NCBI GenBank assembly: GCA_038501195.1
Contig: JBBPUQ010000005.1
Span: forward strand, 3,100,001-3,164,000
Direction: 5' to 3'
DNA from: Nemania diffusa
Lineage: Eukaryota; Ascomycota; Sordariomycetes; Xylariales; Xylariaceae
DNA: 64,000 nt
How positions within the stretch are numbered: the first letter of the stretch is position 1; each line of letters opens with the position of its first letter. Below, piece by piece: positions 10,471 to 23,100 of this stretch. The translations under genes were made by a program, and so were the position numbers. Below the pieces are notes generated by a model. The model did no database searches, was not told the DNA's origin, and saw nothing but the letters and a program-made list of their open reading frames with translations.

Positions 10471-12584
10471 ATCATCCGTATAATTTTGTTTGCTGCCTCT
10501 CCGCTTGTGGCTTTGCCGCTTGTGTCCTGTTCGTCGGCATTTTCTTCGTCGCTGCTATCTTTGTCTATATTCTCGTCGACCACGATGTCTATAACATCAA
10601 CAAATCGGTGCACCCTATCCCTACTTGAGTCGTCGTTGTCATCCTCACCAAAGAAGATCCGCTCAACGGAGACATATATATCTGCAACACCGATAATACT
10701 TATTCTCCATTCATCTCGAGGTACCGCCATATCGTGTTTATATTCTACTTCTCTCCAATTATAGAAGGCAAAAACGTACCCTTCGTTAAGGCTTGAGAAT
10801 ATGTGTGGGGTGAAACGTTCTTTGATAGTGGCGTGATTATTAGAGGCTCCTTGCTCTTGTGATATGCTGAGAGAAGTGCTTGTGGTTACAGCTGGCGGTG
10901 AATGGTAGAAAGGATATAGCCCTAATCTTAGCCTCCCACATGTTCTCGCCTGCATAGGGTCTTCATGTAAATGATCGAGAGCGTGAAGGCGTGCGATGGT
11001 GATTGCGAAGCCTAGATTAGGGGAACATAGGCTTTTAACTTCGTATAATATACCTGAAAACGAGGGAGGCACAGTACAGACTTGATTTAAACTGGCCATA
11101 TTGACCGCGGTGGATACGGTGAATGAGTAGTCAAATTTGTATATGCACTTTCTCAGTACCACATCTCCATTTTGAGCTTGAGGCGGCGATGCTGATCCCA
11201 TGGAAAACTTACTCCGGAATGCTCTCAATTCAAAATGGGTATATGTATTTATGGTAGGCTCACTGCAGACCATCATCTCGTTCATACGAGAGCCCCAGTA
11301 TCTGTCCGAGACAACTGGAACGACTGAATATTGAAACTCTGTATGCGATTTGTTCCACTGTCCGCATAAGAGTATGATATAAGAGAGTTTGATGATTTGA
11401 ACTATAAAATGACGTTTATTAATGCTTATTTAGGTAAGCTAGTCGCGGAGACGTGTCGGGGAGTTTTGCACTGCTTACCAATGGGTGGGTGCTTTAAATG
11501 AACTGCAACATTTACTGGCATAATATTAGCAATTTGATTAGATACAACCGGTAATTGCACATCTACAGTGCTGCGGCTCAAACCCGAAGCGGACGGCACC
11601 CGTTCGAATTTGAAAAATTCTGTCGAATTTGGAGCACGGATGATCTGACCAGAATTCGAAAAGTCCTTGGGGCGCTCAGCAAGTAGTCCAAAAAATCCAC
11701 GACCGACCTGGCTAGGGTCGTATGGTATAGGTTTCGATCCCCATAATTGTTCTTTATCGTCTACTGCATTCGAAGGTCTGTTGACGATCTTGCCCCAGGC
11801 AAACAGAGAATGATCTTCAGGATATTCCTGGATAAGAAGTTCTTGCAGTCGCCTGAAGGCTTTCAGCCCTTCACCATAGATAAGCGACATGTTCACATCG
11901 AAGATGCCAAGTAAACAGTAAGCCATATCCTCTTCGCGTGAGGTAGTTCGGCTTGCTGCCCACGACATACGCTGTGCAATACTCGCTTCATGAATACTTC
12001 TCCCGCTCAGAAACGGCTCATCGATACCGGTAACACCTGCAAGGTGGGCTGATAGTTCTGAACGTGTTCCTAGCGTCTTCCAGGTACTCGAGAAAAAAAT
12101 GACCTCACGAGGAGCAATCAGCTCCTGCAGCGTCCAGCCACGAGTTACCCATCGTGTATTTGCCACGTCAAACTTATTGTTTCTATCCGAAACATCGAAG
12201 AGATATACATAGCACACAGCAGCGTTGCTATACCATTGGAACATGGAATTGATAGCTTCGGATAACTCGGCACTGCTTCTCTTGTCGATGCAGCAACTTA
12301 ATATTATAGATTTAGTTGTTGTCTTGTCTCAATTAGCTTAAATTCTGGAACACTTACGTATCGACCCAAACCCATTCATGGCCATCGGCAGCTGCTTGTT
12401 GGCACAAGCTAATAATCTTGTGGAAGCCCTCCCTTTTTCGAACTTCTTCGGAATCCCTTCTTTTCCAGTCTCGGAAAGACACTTCCTCGTTGCCCCAGGT
12501 ATGGGATAGGATGGCGTAGGGTGGTGCTTGCCTATGAGAAATGACTTCATTCAACTCCTGGGTATGGGAATTGAGTAGCCACAT
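10452..12584 (-). CDS. HET-domain (heterokaryon incompatibility) protein
   Basis: 664 residues from three exons on the minus strand: 12584-12358, 12296-11479 and 11401-10452. HET proteins mediate nonself recognition and cell death between incompatible fungal individuals. The start MWLLNSHTQELNEV is the usual HET opening. Signatures are PPYAILSHTWG (about 21-31), VWVDTCCIDK (about 73-81, formed across the first intron), RGWTLQELIAPR (128-139) and EEDMAYCLLGIFDVNM (about 197-212). The first intron ends in AAG. The second donor (GTAAGCAG) joins in phase to TTTTATAG, giving an open exon whose first 38 codons precede an internal Met. The C-terminal 320 residues match no domain I know and end in an Asp/Glu-rich tail followed by a basic end (RMMRKLWR). 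No NACHT, ankyrin or WD repeats are visible. An in-frame ATG 43 codons upstream is rejected because the HET opening fits the chosen start. Confidence 0.88.
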
Positions 12585-14465
12585 TGCGAATGGTATGTTG
12601 GTGGTAAGTATATAGGTTAGTACACGGCAGTAGCTGCGTAGAGAAGAGGAATGAAATATGGAAGCAGAACCCTGAAATGGCTCTTGGTTGTGCGGGGATA
12701 TCTCATAGACCACGTATTGCCTGGTTTGGGGGCTGATCTAACGATTGGCTGAAGAACGCCCCCGATCTGCATGTTCTCTGGTCCAAGATTAGATTAGGCA
12801 GCAATCCGGATTGGTGTTTGAAGGATAACCCCGAGGACGAATCAACTAGATGATTTCAATGCAGGGAAATTCAAACTAACAAAACCACTCTTTAAGGCTG
12901 GGTTACTAACTAGAATTGTGTCCTCTCTCAAAGCTCAAGGGGGCAAAAGTTTAGCTCTGGCTAGTATGCTCTTATAAGTTATAAGTGTTTTTCCTGCTAG
13001 TTTCAACGTGTTGGCGTCAGAGATTTGCTACGACAGCGAGGACGCAGGCCTACTCAGCCACAACAAGCCGGATAGCACGCTACAAAAGGAAGCCGCTGCC
13101 GAGGTAGCATACATCGCCGTCTACTTGCGAACTTGTGGCGGCTAGACTAAAGTCGGTTGTCTCTTCATCATGGCGGCTTCCGATGGCCCAGGTCGCGTAA
13201 ATGGAGCGTGTGTGCATACGGCACTACTCTAGACCTCGCGAAGCACCCTAATAGCACAGCCAGCTCGAGCGTATTACTCGATAATATTGCTACCATCATT
13301 GATGACGGTACTAAGGCCACACCAAGACAACAAGCAGCAGCCCTCATCGCCTGGGGTACCAGTGGCGGCTCGCTTGGTGTCCAGCAACGCTTCTAATCAC
13401 GCATACACTACGTCGGCTTACCCTGCCGTATACACACTGGTTAGCATTCTCAGACAGGACAGCATGGCCCTCCTTCGATACCCCAATGATACAAGTTCCA
13501 TGTCTTGACTAGCGGCATTGTATTTGCTACCCTTTTATTAGCCCATGGCTGAGACGCGCTCGGCCCCGAGTGCTCCATCACGTATTGTATCAGTTACCAA
13601 AATATAAGAAAGCCAGAATGCCAGCTTTCTGGACTCAACTACAAGGGCGAGAAATAAACTAGGCATCCGATAGATGGACTTCGGGATGCATTTCCCCGTA
13701 TCTGCTGATTTGATTGCTTGGAGGCTATCATCAACTGACCTAGAAGACGGAGTCGAATAGGTTAACGCACTCTATTCGATATACACCCGCCGGCGAATAT
13801 TCTGAATGGATTTAGCTTAAAGACAGGGTCGCGATTTATATCATGTCAAGTTGAGGAACGATTTTATGTAGGTGAGTTGGTAGAGCACTAACTTACTTGA
13901 TTACGGAAATAAGGGCATCTCCCACTTGAGGTATTAGGATCAATGTTCAGAGTTGGCCCGTGAGTTCCTCGACATTTTAAAGAGCACAGTAGAGTGTACT
14001 CCAGGATAAGATGAAAAAGCTACTCGATAAGGTGGAGGGAAGCCGCACCGTGCTGTGTCGCCTGGTCGCCAAAAGCGCAGCCCGCGATGGGCAAGATTGG
14101 TCGAAAGGGAGCTCGGCGAAAAAGTACAGCAGTTAGTTCGAAGCTTCATACGTTAGATTTGCTGTTTTTGGTGAGGTCGGCGAGGCAACAAACACTACGG
14201 TATCGGCGAATAGGACGTCACCCCAAGCGCCCCCTATAGACCAATAGTAATGCTTAGGAAACTCGAACCATTTTTTGATCGCTCACATCCCTTCCCCTGA
14301 TGTGAGAGCTCAGGTAACCTATTTATTTGATTGGAGTCTGCACGAGCCATTACCCAGCCTATAAGTATAAGCTAGCTGCACAGCCTTTTCCAACATAGAT
14401 GGAAGTTCCCCTTTCATGCAGTAAAAATATTCATTCCCAGGATCACCAGCAATCAGAATCGCAAG

Positions 14466-14696
14466 ATGAGTTCCAGATCAATGGCGGCAGCAGACTCATT
14501 GTCGAAGAAAGAAAGATTCATCTACACAATAGAGATCGATAGTAAGCTAATATCTCTGGATGATCTCGTTCACAAGCTTTGCGACATGCTAGGTGCAGAC
14601 AATTTCCGAATAGAAGTAATGAATCTCCTCTTTAACTATAGGTCTCGACTTACAAGGTTTAGACGAGACATGACTTCTATCACATCAAATCGGTAG
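14466..14696 (+). CDS. Unrecognised small ORF
   Basis: 76 codons, MSSRSMAAADSLSKKERF at the start, polar, with no signal peptide or membrane segment and an Arg-rich end. It overlaps no better gene and resembles nothing I know. It may be chance or a relic. Confidence 0.15.
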   Translation: MSSRSMAAADSLSKKERFIYTIEIDSKLISLDDLVHKLCDMLGADNFRIEVMNLLFNYRSRLTRFRRDMTSITSNR

Positions 14697-15440
14697 AAAT
14701 TATAAGTTCGGTATACAATGATGTCCACTTATCTACTCTTATAAGAAATATGCTAATGAGTGAGACTTATAGGATCGTATACTCTACTAGTAGTTCAGAA
14801 CTCCTCAAGAAAGAGCAAGCAGCATCTTGCGCGCTGTAGATTCGAACACAAAGCGCAAAGGCGGTGGAGGTGATCACGGTCTAATATATCAATAACTACA
14901 AGCAGCCAAGGCCTCACCCTTGGCAGTCCTCTACTTTTAGTGGTGTCGTGATATGATAATGCAGTTTTGCCGGGTCTGAGGTCATGCGTGCGAGTTAGAG
15001 CAATAGACGATAGTTCGATTGTTATAATACCAGATGAGATATACTTGAATGTTAGCATGTAATTGCAATGCTTCTCCCTTGTTACCAACTGAGTCACAGA
15101 TACCATTTCTATTTCCATTTTATATACAGGTGAGTGTTTGTTTAGATATGCCTGCTAACCTTTATACACCATGTCCAACCTGATGGGGCCGCTGAGTCAC
15201 TGTCCACTTTTGTGACGGGGGTAGAGGCCGACCGGGGTAGAATCGGGTGTACGGTTGCCTTGGGATCGCCGCTTGATTACTCTGTACATGTCAAGAAACA
15301 ATGCACCCTCTCGCAATTTCTTGTATTGATGAGACCTTCGCCTAACCAAATTGGGCCCCCCTTGACTTAACCCCGCCGGATCTATCTAATCGATCAATAT
15401 TCTTTCGAGATTCTCTTTCCTTAGCGTTTTTCTTCGAGTC

Positions 15441-15447
15441 TATAAAA
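15441..15447 (+). promoter_or_regulatory. Putative TATA box of the kinase gene
   Basis: TATAAAA, 57 nt before the ATG at 15504, in a pyrimidine-rich leader typical of fungal promoters. Confidence 0.45.
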
Positions 15448-15503
15448 CGCGTTCCTACGAGATCAGCCTTCATTTTGCAACACTTCATGTATATTGGTAA
15501 CAA

Positions 15504-16801
15504 ATGGCGCCTCTCACCGAGTCAGAAGAACAGGTGCTCGCCCAGCAGGTGGTTGACCAGTTGTCACAGACGCCATATGCCTGCTCTGTGGTGACGAAGT
15601 TGAGTGGTGGGACGGCTAATTTTGTCTACCGTGGCAACTTACTTCAACCGCTCCCGGGAGATACAGGCTCGGTAGCTGCTGACACTATCGTGATCAAACT
15701 CTCTACCGAATTTTCTGCTGTCAATCGGGACTTTCCGCTTGATATCACACGATGTATCTTTGAGGAATCAATCCTCCATGCGCTGGTTGGCTTTTCACAG
15801 ACCGTCGACACCCCTACCGGACACGTACAGGTCAAGGTACCGCGAATCTACTTCTTCGATTCAGAAACACATACTCAGGTTCTGGAAGATCTCTACAATA
15901 CCATCGATCTGACTACCGTTTTAGAATCACCTAAGCTGAACCAAACTCTACCTGGATCTAGCCCGGAGTCTATCGGGCACGCCTTGGGCTCCTGGCTGCG
16001 CTTATTCCACTCCTGGGCATCGGTATCTAACCGGAGCACCCTTCTAGCACAAATTGGGCCTAATCAAGCAATGCGTCAACTAAAGTGCCTCATTACCTAC
16101 GATAGCTTCATAGAGATCCTCGAGCGTCATCCTGAGACCATAGAAGGCTACAAGGATACATTAGAAGATGTTAAAGCTACAGTAAAACATGAGTTTGAGC
16201 GACCAGTAGTCCAAGGAGATGAGGCTCGTGGCCTTATTCACGGAGACTTTTGGGCCGGCAAGTAAGTCAAGCCACTCTTTATTAACTTCAAGGCAACTCC
16301 AAGTGAAGGAACAATACCCGAATGTTGCTAAAACGGAATACTGATCACGGGTATTCGCGAAACAGCGTGCTTCTCCCGAACGGTCCATGGCGGGAAACGC
16401 AGCAGCCAGCCCAGAAGCCTAACAAACTTTTTATCATCGATTGGGAGAATGCGCAATTTGGCCACCGGGCCGTAGATGTCGGCGGGATTCTCGCTGACCT
16501 CTACGAGCGCAACCACTTCAAGGGCGCGGCCGCCAGCATTCCTATTATGAAAGGGTTCATGGATGGCTATGGCCCGATCAGTGACGAATTCGCATATCGG
16601 GTTGCAATCCACTTCGGCGTGCACCTGATTTGCTGGTACTATCGGCGTGATAGAAATGCTCGCTTGCCATACTCATTGCCTAAAGTCTTGTCTGCCTTGG
16701 TATTCGGGCGTGACTTGATCCTCAAGGGCTGGGCTAAGGACAGGGCCTGGCTTCAGACTACTGTACTCGGACCTCTGTTTGTAGGCGAAAACTCAGTATA
16801 A
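15504..16801 (+). CDS. Aminoglycoside phosphotransferase (APH)-fold kinase
   Basis: 397 residues, exons 15504-16261 and 16366-16801. A protein-kinase-like fold enzyme of the APH/choline-kinase superfamily, probably phosphorylating a small metabolite. Fungal genomes hold many members, most of unknown substrate, and antibiotic resistance should not be assumed. Visible features are a glycine-containing loop (KLSGGTANFVYRG, about 34-46), the catalytic Brenner-type motif HGDFWAGNVLLP (about 246-257; splicing joins G to N) and the metal-binding IDWENAQFG. The donor GTAAGT falls inside the Asn codon and the acceptor is ACAG at 16365. Both lobes are present, so the enzyme looks intact. It stands alone between long spacers, and no biosynthetic partner is adjacent. 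Confidence 0.85.
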
Positions 16802-18448
16802 GGGAAATTATGAATCTACATATTCCACCCTGAGTTACAGCCACCATCTACTTCCAAGGGCTGCTGATAAGAGATTAGGCTCATAAAGTTGAAGGGTTAA
16901 AGTTTAAGGGCTGAGAGTCCTAGAGAATCTTGAGGGCGATAACACTAGGCAGCAGTGATCACATCCACAGTCATCAAATTCTACATTGATATCGGTTCAT
17001 CTCAAAATTAACGCAAGATGGAGATTTTGCCATTAGGAGACACAACTCTCTGCATTCTATATTATTTCACCTCGTCTGTATGCAAGAAACACTCCTAAAA
17101 ACTACGTATGCAGACTACTCAAGTACACTAGCGTAGATCACCTTAGATGGCACTACTCGAGCTAGGAAAGCTCTCGTAGGTTGAATAGTATCTCAGGCTC
17201 TTCCGAATTGGCTACGGAGAGCGTTTTGAGGAGAACAGGCTTGCCGGTGTGGACGCCCTAGTCGAAATGCAGGCCGCTGGGTAGAGGAACCAGCGCAGCG
17301 TCGACATTTAGGTAGTTGATGATCTCTAGCACACAGGTTAGCAAACCCGGAAAATGTACTGAATAAATCTCACTGTCAGAGAATTCTCAGAGACTGAGTA
17401 TATAAAAATCACCTTTGTATGAGGTCCTCCTGTCGGGAATGCCATGCGACTTTAACTCTCTCGCGATTACGAGCAGCCATGGTTTGTTCAATAACACCAG
17501 GGTAGGATTTCACAGAGATAATCGAGGCTATGAGTCTTGTTCATTAAATACACACTATAAATAACAAGGTGATAAATGAAGACAAGTGGTGTAAGACAAC
17601 ATTCAGGCAATGTCAGCAGCCCCCAAGACGCCGAACCGGATGGATACGGCTAATTATGGACCCCATTACAGCGCTAGACCTTCTATAGAATAGGGTTTGT
17701 ATGTTACCCAATTAGGCAAGTCCCTAGCCAAGCAAATCACCGGATTCGCTGCAGGGAGTTCATGAGCAAGGTGGGATTTGGATGGTCCCTGTCCTTGGGC
17801 GGCTTGATTTTTTTCAAGAAACACGAGATTGCAAGAAGACAATGGCAACTTGAAGCTTGAATTTCGAAATTAGTAAGGACTCATATCAAACGAGGAAACG
17901 GTGGCTTAAAGGGGTCGATGCAGCTTTCACATTGCGCCTTTCTCAAGGCCATGCAGCCCATATCACCCAACTACCCAGCGGGCACCGATTAGGGAAAGTT
18001 GGTATCTCGAGGGAAAAACAAGTCATACACAGCGACGAGCATCGAATTGAACAAAGGATTAGATAGCCTACCTAAGCTAACCCGAAGCCGAATGTAGACT
18101 ATGTAAGGGATTGAATCCTGAATATCTTACTATACACAGTGGGTGAAGCCTCAGGTCGCCAAGTATCTTGATAGCTAGGAATAGCAGCCTCCTCCTGATA
18201 AGTGAGTGCCAAGGTTAAATTTTTACCAGAATGCCTAGGAACTACGATACAAATGTCGCTTGCTCGCTTATGCTAATGTAGAATACAAGCACTTAGTCAA
18301 TGCACTCACTCACTGCCAGCTAGTAACTCGGCTTTTCAGAAAAACATCTTGAACAAATTTCACTTTGTTCCTCGCTTGGGGGCATGCGAAAGAACATTCA
18401 AAAATATAAAATAAATCCAGTTCAGGAAATCTGGACAGGAGATGTAGT
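16802..18448. other. Intergenic spacer, no gene seen
   Basis: AT-rich, with only frames below 70 codons (17666-17848 on minus, 17857-18066 on plus) that overlap or abut and resemble nothing. Confidence 0.5.
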
Positions 18449-18548
18449 GACAAGAGTGGGACTTGAACCCACGCGGATTGCTCCATGAGGAAACTGTGCT
18501 AAGATTGATACCTTAACCTCACGCCATAACCAACTCGGCCATCTTGCC
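18449..18548 (-). tRNA. tRNA-Leu (anticodon AAG) with intron
   Basis: Minus strand. The acceptor stem GGCAAGA pairs with TCTTGTC. The D arm is GCC...GGC with GAGTTGGTTAT between. The anticodon stem is TGAGG/CCTCA. The loop TTAAGG places anticodon AAG at 18514-18512. A 19-nt intron (18510-18492) sits after position 37, the eukaryotic position. A long variable arm follows (class II, as in Leu), then the T arm GTGGG-TTCAAGT-CCCAC. CCA is not encoded. It reads CUU/CUC after A34-to-inosine editing. Confidence 0.95.
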
Positions 18549-19096
18549 TAACTATTGTTGCATGACTAATCGCGTCCAATCCTAGATTATAGCATCGCAG
18601 CGCACAGGCTCCAGCTTCGTGAAAGGAATAAATAAATAATGCATTAGGTAGCTTAAATGAGAACTACATATAAATTTAGGATAAATTTTCCAAAAGTGCG
18701 GAAGTAACGAAGGCCTAATGTTTGAAGAGCTGTTAAGCGTTGGTGCTGCAAGGAGCTAACTATCGTCAGAGGTTGCTTGGCGGACACATCACAAGGCAGT
18801 GGTTGCCATAGGCCCATAGGCACCTACTTATAAATAGTTGCGACGACCGAGTTCCTCACCGCCAATATAGTTTATCTATACATTGCAGGCGTAGATGTGC
18901 AAAGATGTTTTCATCTTTCTCTATATTTTAAAGTATACTTGGGTACCTACGTAGTTCGTCCTTGAACCACGCTGCCTACCTAATATTACACTTACTACTA
19001 GCCTCACTACCAAGACCACACAGCACTGAAGCAATCCGTTAAGTTCTACGCTGCCGACCCAGAATTCTAGGTTGACTTTCAATCTACACTTTCATA
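18549..19096. other. Spacer and CDC123 promoter
   Basis: Between the 5' end of tRNA-Leu and the CDC123 start codon. No other gene seen. Confidence 0.5.
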
Positions 19097-20155
19097 ATGA
19101 AGATCAGACTCGTCAACATCGATCCTCTCGAGGTTTCAGCAGATGTCGAACAGAGTTATTCATCACAGGCGCATGCAGATGACTCCGTACGCCCTCGTTT
19201 CAACACATCATTCCACACCGAGCGTGAAGCGCCTGATTTTCCGACAAGGCCTTCGGAGAAGCCATATTCATTCAAGCGATGGCTTCCTCTCATCCTCCGC
19301 TCACGCAGGCTCGCTGCCTCAGACGCGCAGGTCGTCGCGTTTTCGCGCTCGCAGGCCCGATTTCTTCTCCAAGTTACCGAAGCATCTATACTATCCGGTT
19401 CTATCAACCGCATCTACCGCGAGGATATCGATGAAGAAATTGCGCCTGCATTCGATGTTTTGACTTTTCCGCCAGAAGGGTTGTTCATGAGACTCGATGC
19501 CTGCTCTGCCAAAGATGGCGTGCAGGGCGTGCAGAAGATACCAGGGAACTCTCCTCTGCGCTCTGTCAGCGAGATTCTGCTGCTTCTGTTGACGTCGCTG
19601 CGAGCACGAAATGCTCTATTCAACGCCCTTGAGGAAAATTTTGAGGTATTTGAGCTGTTCTTTATTCCCTGGAACGGCCGTATGCGAAGTGAAAGGGAAT
19701 ATCGGGTCTTCTGTCCGCCTTTCCACTCGACAGATTCGCTACGTATTTCGGCAATCAGTCAGTATAGATGGCACATGCAGTGGCTTTTCTGGCACAAATC
19801 AGACGAGCTGCGGAAACAAGCGGTAGAGAAGATTGCCGAGGGGAGCGAGGCGATAGGGAAGCAGATCGCGGCAGAACTAGATCCTGAGGATGAGATGGAT
19901 AGCTTGCTGATGCGACAGGGGCTCACATTCGACGTGTTCTTCGATGAAGAGCGTGATCTCGTCCAGTTAGTCGAATTAAATGTGTTTGGTGTCAGGTCAG
20001 CATGTGGAAGCTGCCTCTTCCAATGGATTAGAGATAGGAAGACGCTGGAGGGCCGCGAGGAACCTGAAGAAATACAGTTTAGGGTAACTTACCAGGAGAT
20101 TAGCGAATACGACGAGACCCCATGGCTGTCCTCTGACGATGAAGATGAAGATTAG
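19097..20155 (+). CDS. CDC123: CDC123/D123-family protein (eIF2 assembly chaperone)
   Basis: 352 residues in one exon. Cdc123 is an ATP-grasp-fold cytoplasmic chaperone that binds eIF2-gamma and promotes assembly of the eIF2 trimer, so it acts on the same complex as the eIF2-beta gene 13 kb away. Family blocks in order: a hydrophobic N-terminal region, FMRLDACSAKDG (about 130-141), REYRVFCPPF (about 203-212), ISQYRWH (about 222), LVQLVELNVFGVRSACGSCLFQWI (spanning about 288-312) and an acidic C-terminal tail of Asp/Glu. The length fits the family. The first 60 residues are more divergent and Ser/Arg rich than I expect. Many fungi have more than one D123 gene, so this could be a paralogue. Confidence 0.85.
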   Translation: MKIRLVNIDPLEVSADVEQSYSSQAHADDSVRPRFNTSFHTEREAPDFPTRPSEKPYSFKRWLPLILRSRRLAASDAQVVAFSRSQARFLLQVTEASILSGSINRIYREDIDEEIAPAFDVLTFPPEGLFMRLDACSAKDGVQGVQKIPGNSPLRSVSEILLLLLTSLRARNALFNALEENFEVFELFFIPWNGRMRSEREYRVFCPPFHSTDSLRISAISQYRWHMQWLFWHKSDELRKQAVEKIAEGSEAIGKQIAAELDPEDEMDSLLMRQGLTFDVFFDEERDLVQLVELNVFGVRSACGSCLFQWIRDRKTLEGREEPEEIQFRVTYQEISEYDETPWLSSDDEDED

Positions 20156-23100
20156 TATGATGGAGAAGAGGATGTTCATCTTAACCCTACAGCTATGTTC
20201 TATAAAAAGCGTCAGGTGTCATATATTCAACTTACATTAGTTCTGTAGGCCTATATAAGGCTAGTAGTCCCTTTTCAACTTCGGCTGTAATATTAATACG
20301 GACCTTCGTAAGAAAACGATAATCGCGCCGCCCACCCGAAGTGCGTGATCATACAGCTGTAAGAATTATAACATCGGGCCTTTCCTTGAATTATATACTA
20401 CATCCAAGGAGCTATATATTATAGCTGCTTTTGAAACGTGTATCTCATAGCTTAGCCTGGCTGGATAAATCCAGCGCCGTTAAGTGAGATATAGAGACTT
20501 TATCTATTCCACATCATATAAAACTTAGAGTGATAGACCGCCTTGACGAGAGGCAAACCACTAACGATGAGCAGCCGGGGCATCAAAGGCTATCAAAATG
20601 TGCTTTAGACGACAAGAATGAGACATCCACAGCGCTGTTGAGTGGACGAAGGCGCATACTTTGGCAACACTCTCGCTCCTTAGTGGATTTACCAAGTTCT
20701 TCCCAGGTCAGTGTCTTCTTCACACTTCTCACAGATTTCAAAGTTAGCTGTATTAGGGGATGATTCAATAATAATGTAGTCATGATGGTTTTGCAGTCAC
20801 CCTTGTAGCCCAGCTACTGTAATTAGAAGCAACGAATTTTATGCAAATACGCACCGTTACCAGGCCGCTCCTACAAGTAATGCCATCTATCATATCTAGC
20901 TAGCACCTTCGCCAGTGCTTAGCCGTAGAGAATAGCCCCTTTTATATAGTGATAAGACTAGACGCCGCGACTAGTGCCCCTCCTGAGCTGGATGCCAACA
21001 TCACTAAGGCAATACACTACATCCTTCACAGCGCAAGAAGATGGGTTTCCTATACTTATCTTGCAGTTCGCGAGGTGGTTCCGCGGCATCAACGCGGCCT
21101 TTCTCGTCGTTCATGAGACCGAGTCCCATCACCAAGGTGTGCTTTCCGGACTGATGGCAACGATCATGCCGCATGCGTGCGCCGGGGGTTTGGACGCCCG
21201 CCTTGTTCTAAGGGCTCTATACTGCCGTTGACGCGACGTTGCAGGGGGCCAAGGGACCCATACCAGTCGTCAGCCTACAGCTTCTCTATATGATACCAAA
21301 CGAGACACTAGTGACACCCAATGACCCGTCCATGGCCCAGCGGCTGGCAGCTAGAGATCCAGAGACGATACGGTCAACCTTTGCCATGGGTTTGGGCAAG
21401 TTACCAGAAGGTATAGTATTCGTGTTGATCAACGGGGCATACTAGAATGGCACTAACGTCCTACTGAGAGGGTAGATACATGGGGGCTGAGGCACAAGTG
21501 ATTGCTAGTGCCATAGCATAGCTGAATTATCGTTAATTATTGACCTCCTGTACACTTCAAGTATCATATTGTAGGATTAATCCTAGAATCACCAACAATC
21601 ACTCGGGCCTAGCGCTATAAATGCCTACATATATAGTGAGCCTCTAGCATCTGGTCGAGAACGTGTTGTGTCGCACCATATAAATCGTACTAAATATTCC
21701 CCCGCTCATTGTTTTTGGACTATTACACACTATCTACACATCTCCCGAGACTATTCTTGGGATACGCGGCCAAGAATGTACAGCTCAAGTCTTGCTCCAT
21801 TATCCCACTCAAAATAAGCGCCTAGATTGTGAGAAGTGCGCTATCACATTTCGGGTCCTACAAACCGGGTCGAGATGCTTCAAACAAGGGGCTAGGAGTT
21901 AGGGAGGCGTATACGAAAATCCTATAAACTAGGTTGGGTTTAATAGCTATTCTGTATTCTAGGCGATAATGTTGTGACGGGTAGGTACCTAATATTGATT
22001 TCAGGACGCCAAATAATACTGGCACACCACACACCGCGAGAAGTCGTGGAAAGGTCACAAGCACAAGTATAGAATGCCAAATTAGCTGAACGATGTTCAA
22101 TCGCACAAATGAAATTGTGACCACATGACCGGCGAGAATGATCTAATCTTAGATGTAATATACCTGGTTGGCTACCCCATGACAGAAGGTAAAGTATATC
22201 GGTAGACTACGAATGTATATATCGTTAATGGTGGTTACGCATCACCGTAGTGTAGCAATAGGGAGGTGCACGCGTCTTGTAGTCGTCATGATGGTGTGAT
22301 CTCATTATTTGTTTATATACACCACCTCAATCCAACTCTATAGTGACATGGACAGCAGTAGGTATGTTAATCACACATAAGATATCAAGGTAAATCTCGA
22401 TGGCTAGAAGAATATCATTTTATTCTTGTTGGTATTTATTTCTTAGTATCTATTTCTCCGCATGATGCCAGAGTTGGTCAGAGACGCACTATTACTACGC
22501 AGGGTTGTAATTACTTGCTTCCCATCTTTTCGTCTTATAAGCACGAGATAGCCAACACCCCTGACGATTTACCAAGATCTTCGCTAACCAAAGTGCCTAC
22601 CAAAATCCCTGCTCGCAATCCCTTCAATGTTATTGGCTTATTCGAGGAGCGTTTCGTATCTGTGAACTTTGAACTTTGCCATATATTATATCGCTGAAGA
22701 TGATGGCCCTGAGGCGCGATTAGCAAATCAGTATTATAGGAATCATCGATGAGCGGGGGAAGCTACCGCTCATCCAGCGCTTCCGGATGTAAAGAAGGTT
22801 GAAAATGCCTATATCTCCTATTTTTCTTGACACCACCAATTGGCTGTGGGAGCATCATTTTGAGGTTGAAGATATGCTTAATGTGTCTGATGCAAGACAA
22901 ACGCTGCTAAGATGCGGGGAACGGTTTTGAAAGCTGCCATCTGGCTGCCATATGTATGATAGCATTCTTTCCTGGCACATATGCTTAATGTGCAGCGTCG
23001 AGGACCAATGGTATCAAAAATCGGATTGAGGGCTGTCTCCATCCCTACGAACTTAAATTCCCAACCCAACCCACAAGTGGGTGCCGTAACAATGTGGCAT

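Larger units (their letters stand above)
12585..15503. other. Spacer between HET gene and kinase gene
   Basis: Holds the HET promoter and several short frames. The plus-strand stretch 13060-13510 shows overlapping frames (for example AALIAWGTSGGSLGVQQ and a frame from 13287) that look like remnants of one secreted or enzymatic protein broken by frameshifts, but I cannot name it. Confidence 0.35.

Noticed and set aside
10348..10764. Plus-strand 138-codon frame
   Set aside because: Shadow of the polypyrimidine repeat and the acidic tail of the HET gene on the other strand.
13865..13940. D-arm-like GTGAGTTGGTAGAGC
   Set aside because: No B box or closing acceptor stem follows.
15504..16801. 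Antibiotic-resistance gene interpretation of the APH-fold kinase
   Set aside because: Fungal APH-fold proteins are numerous and mostly metabolic; nothing in the context supports resistance.
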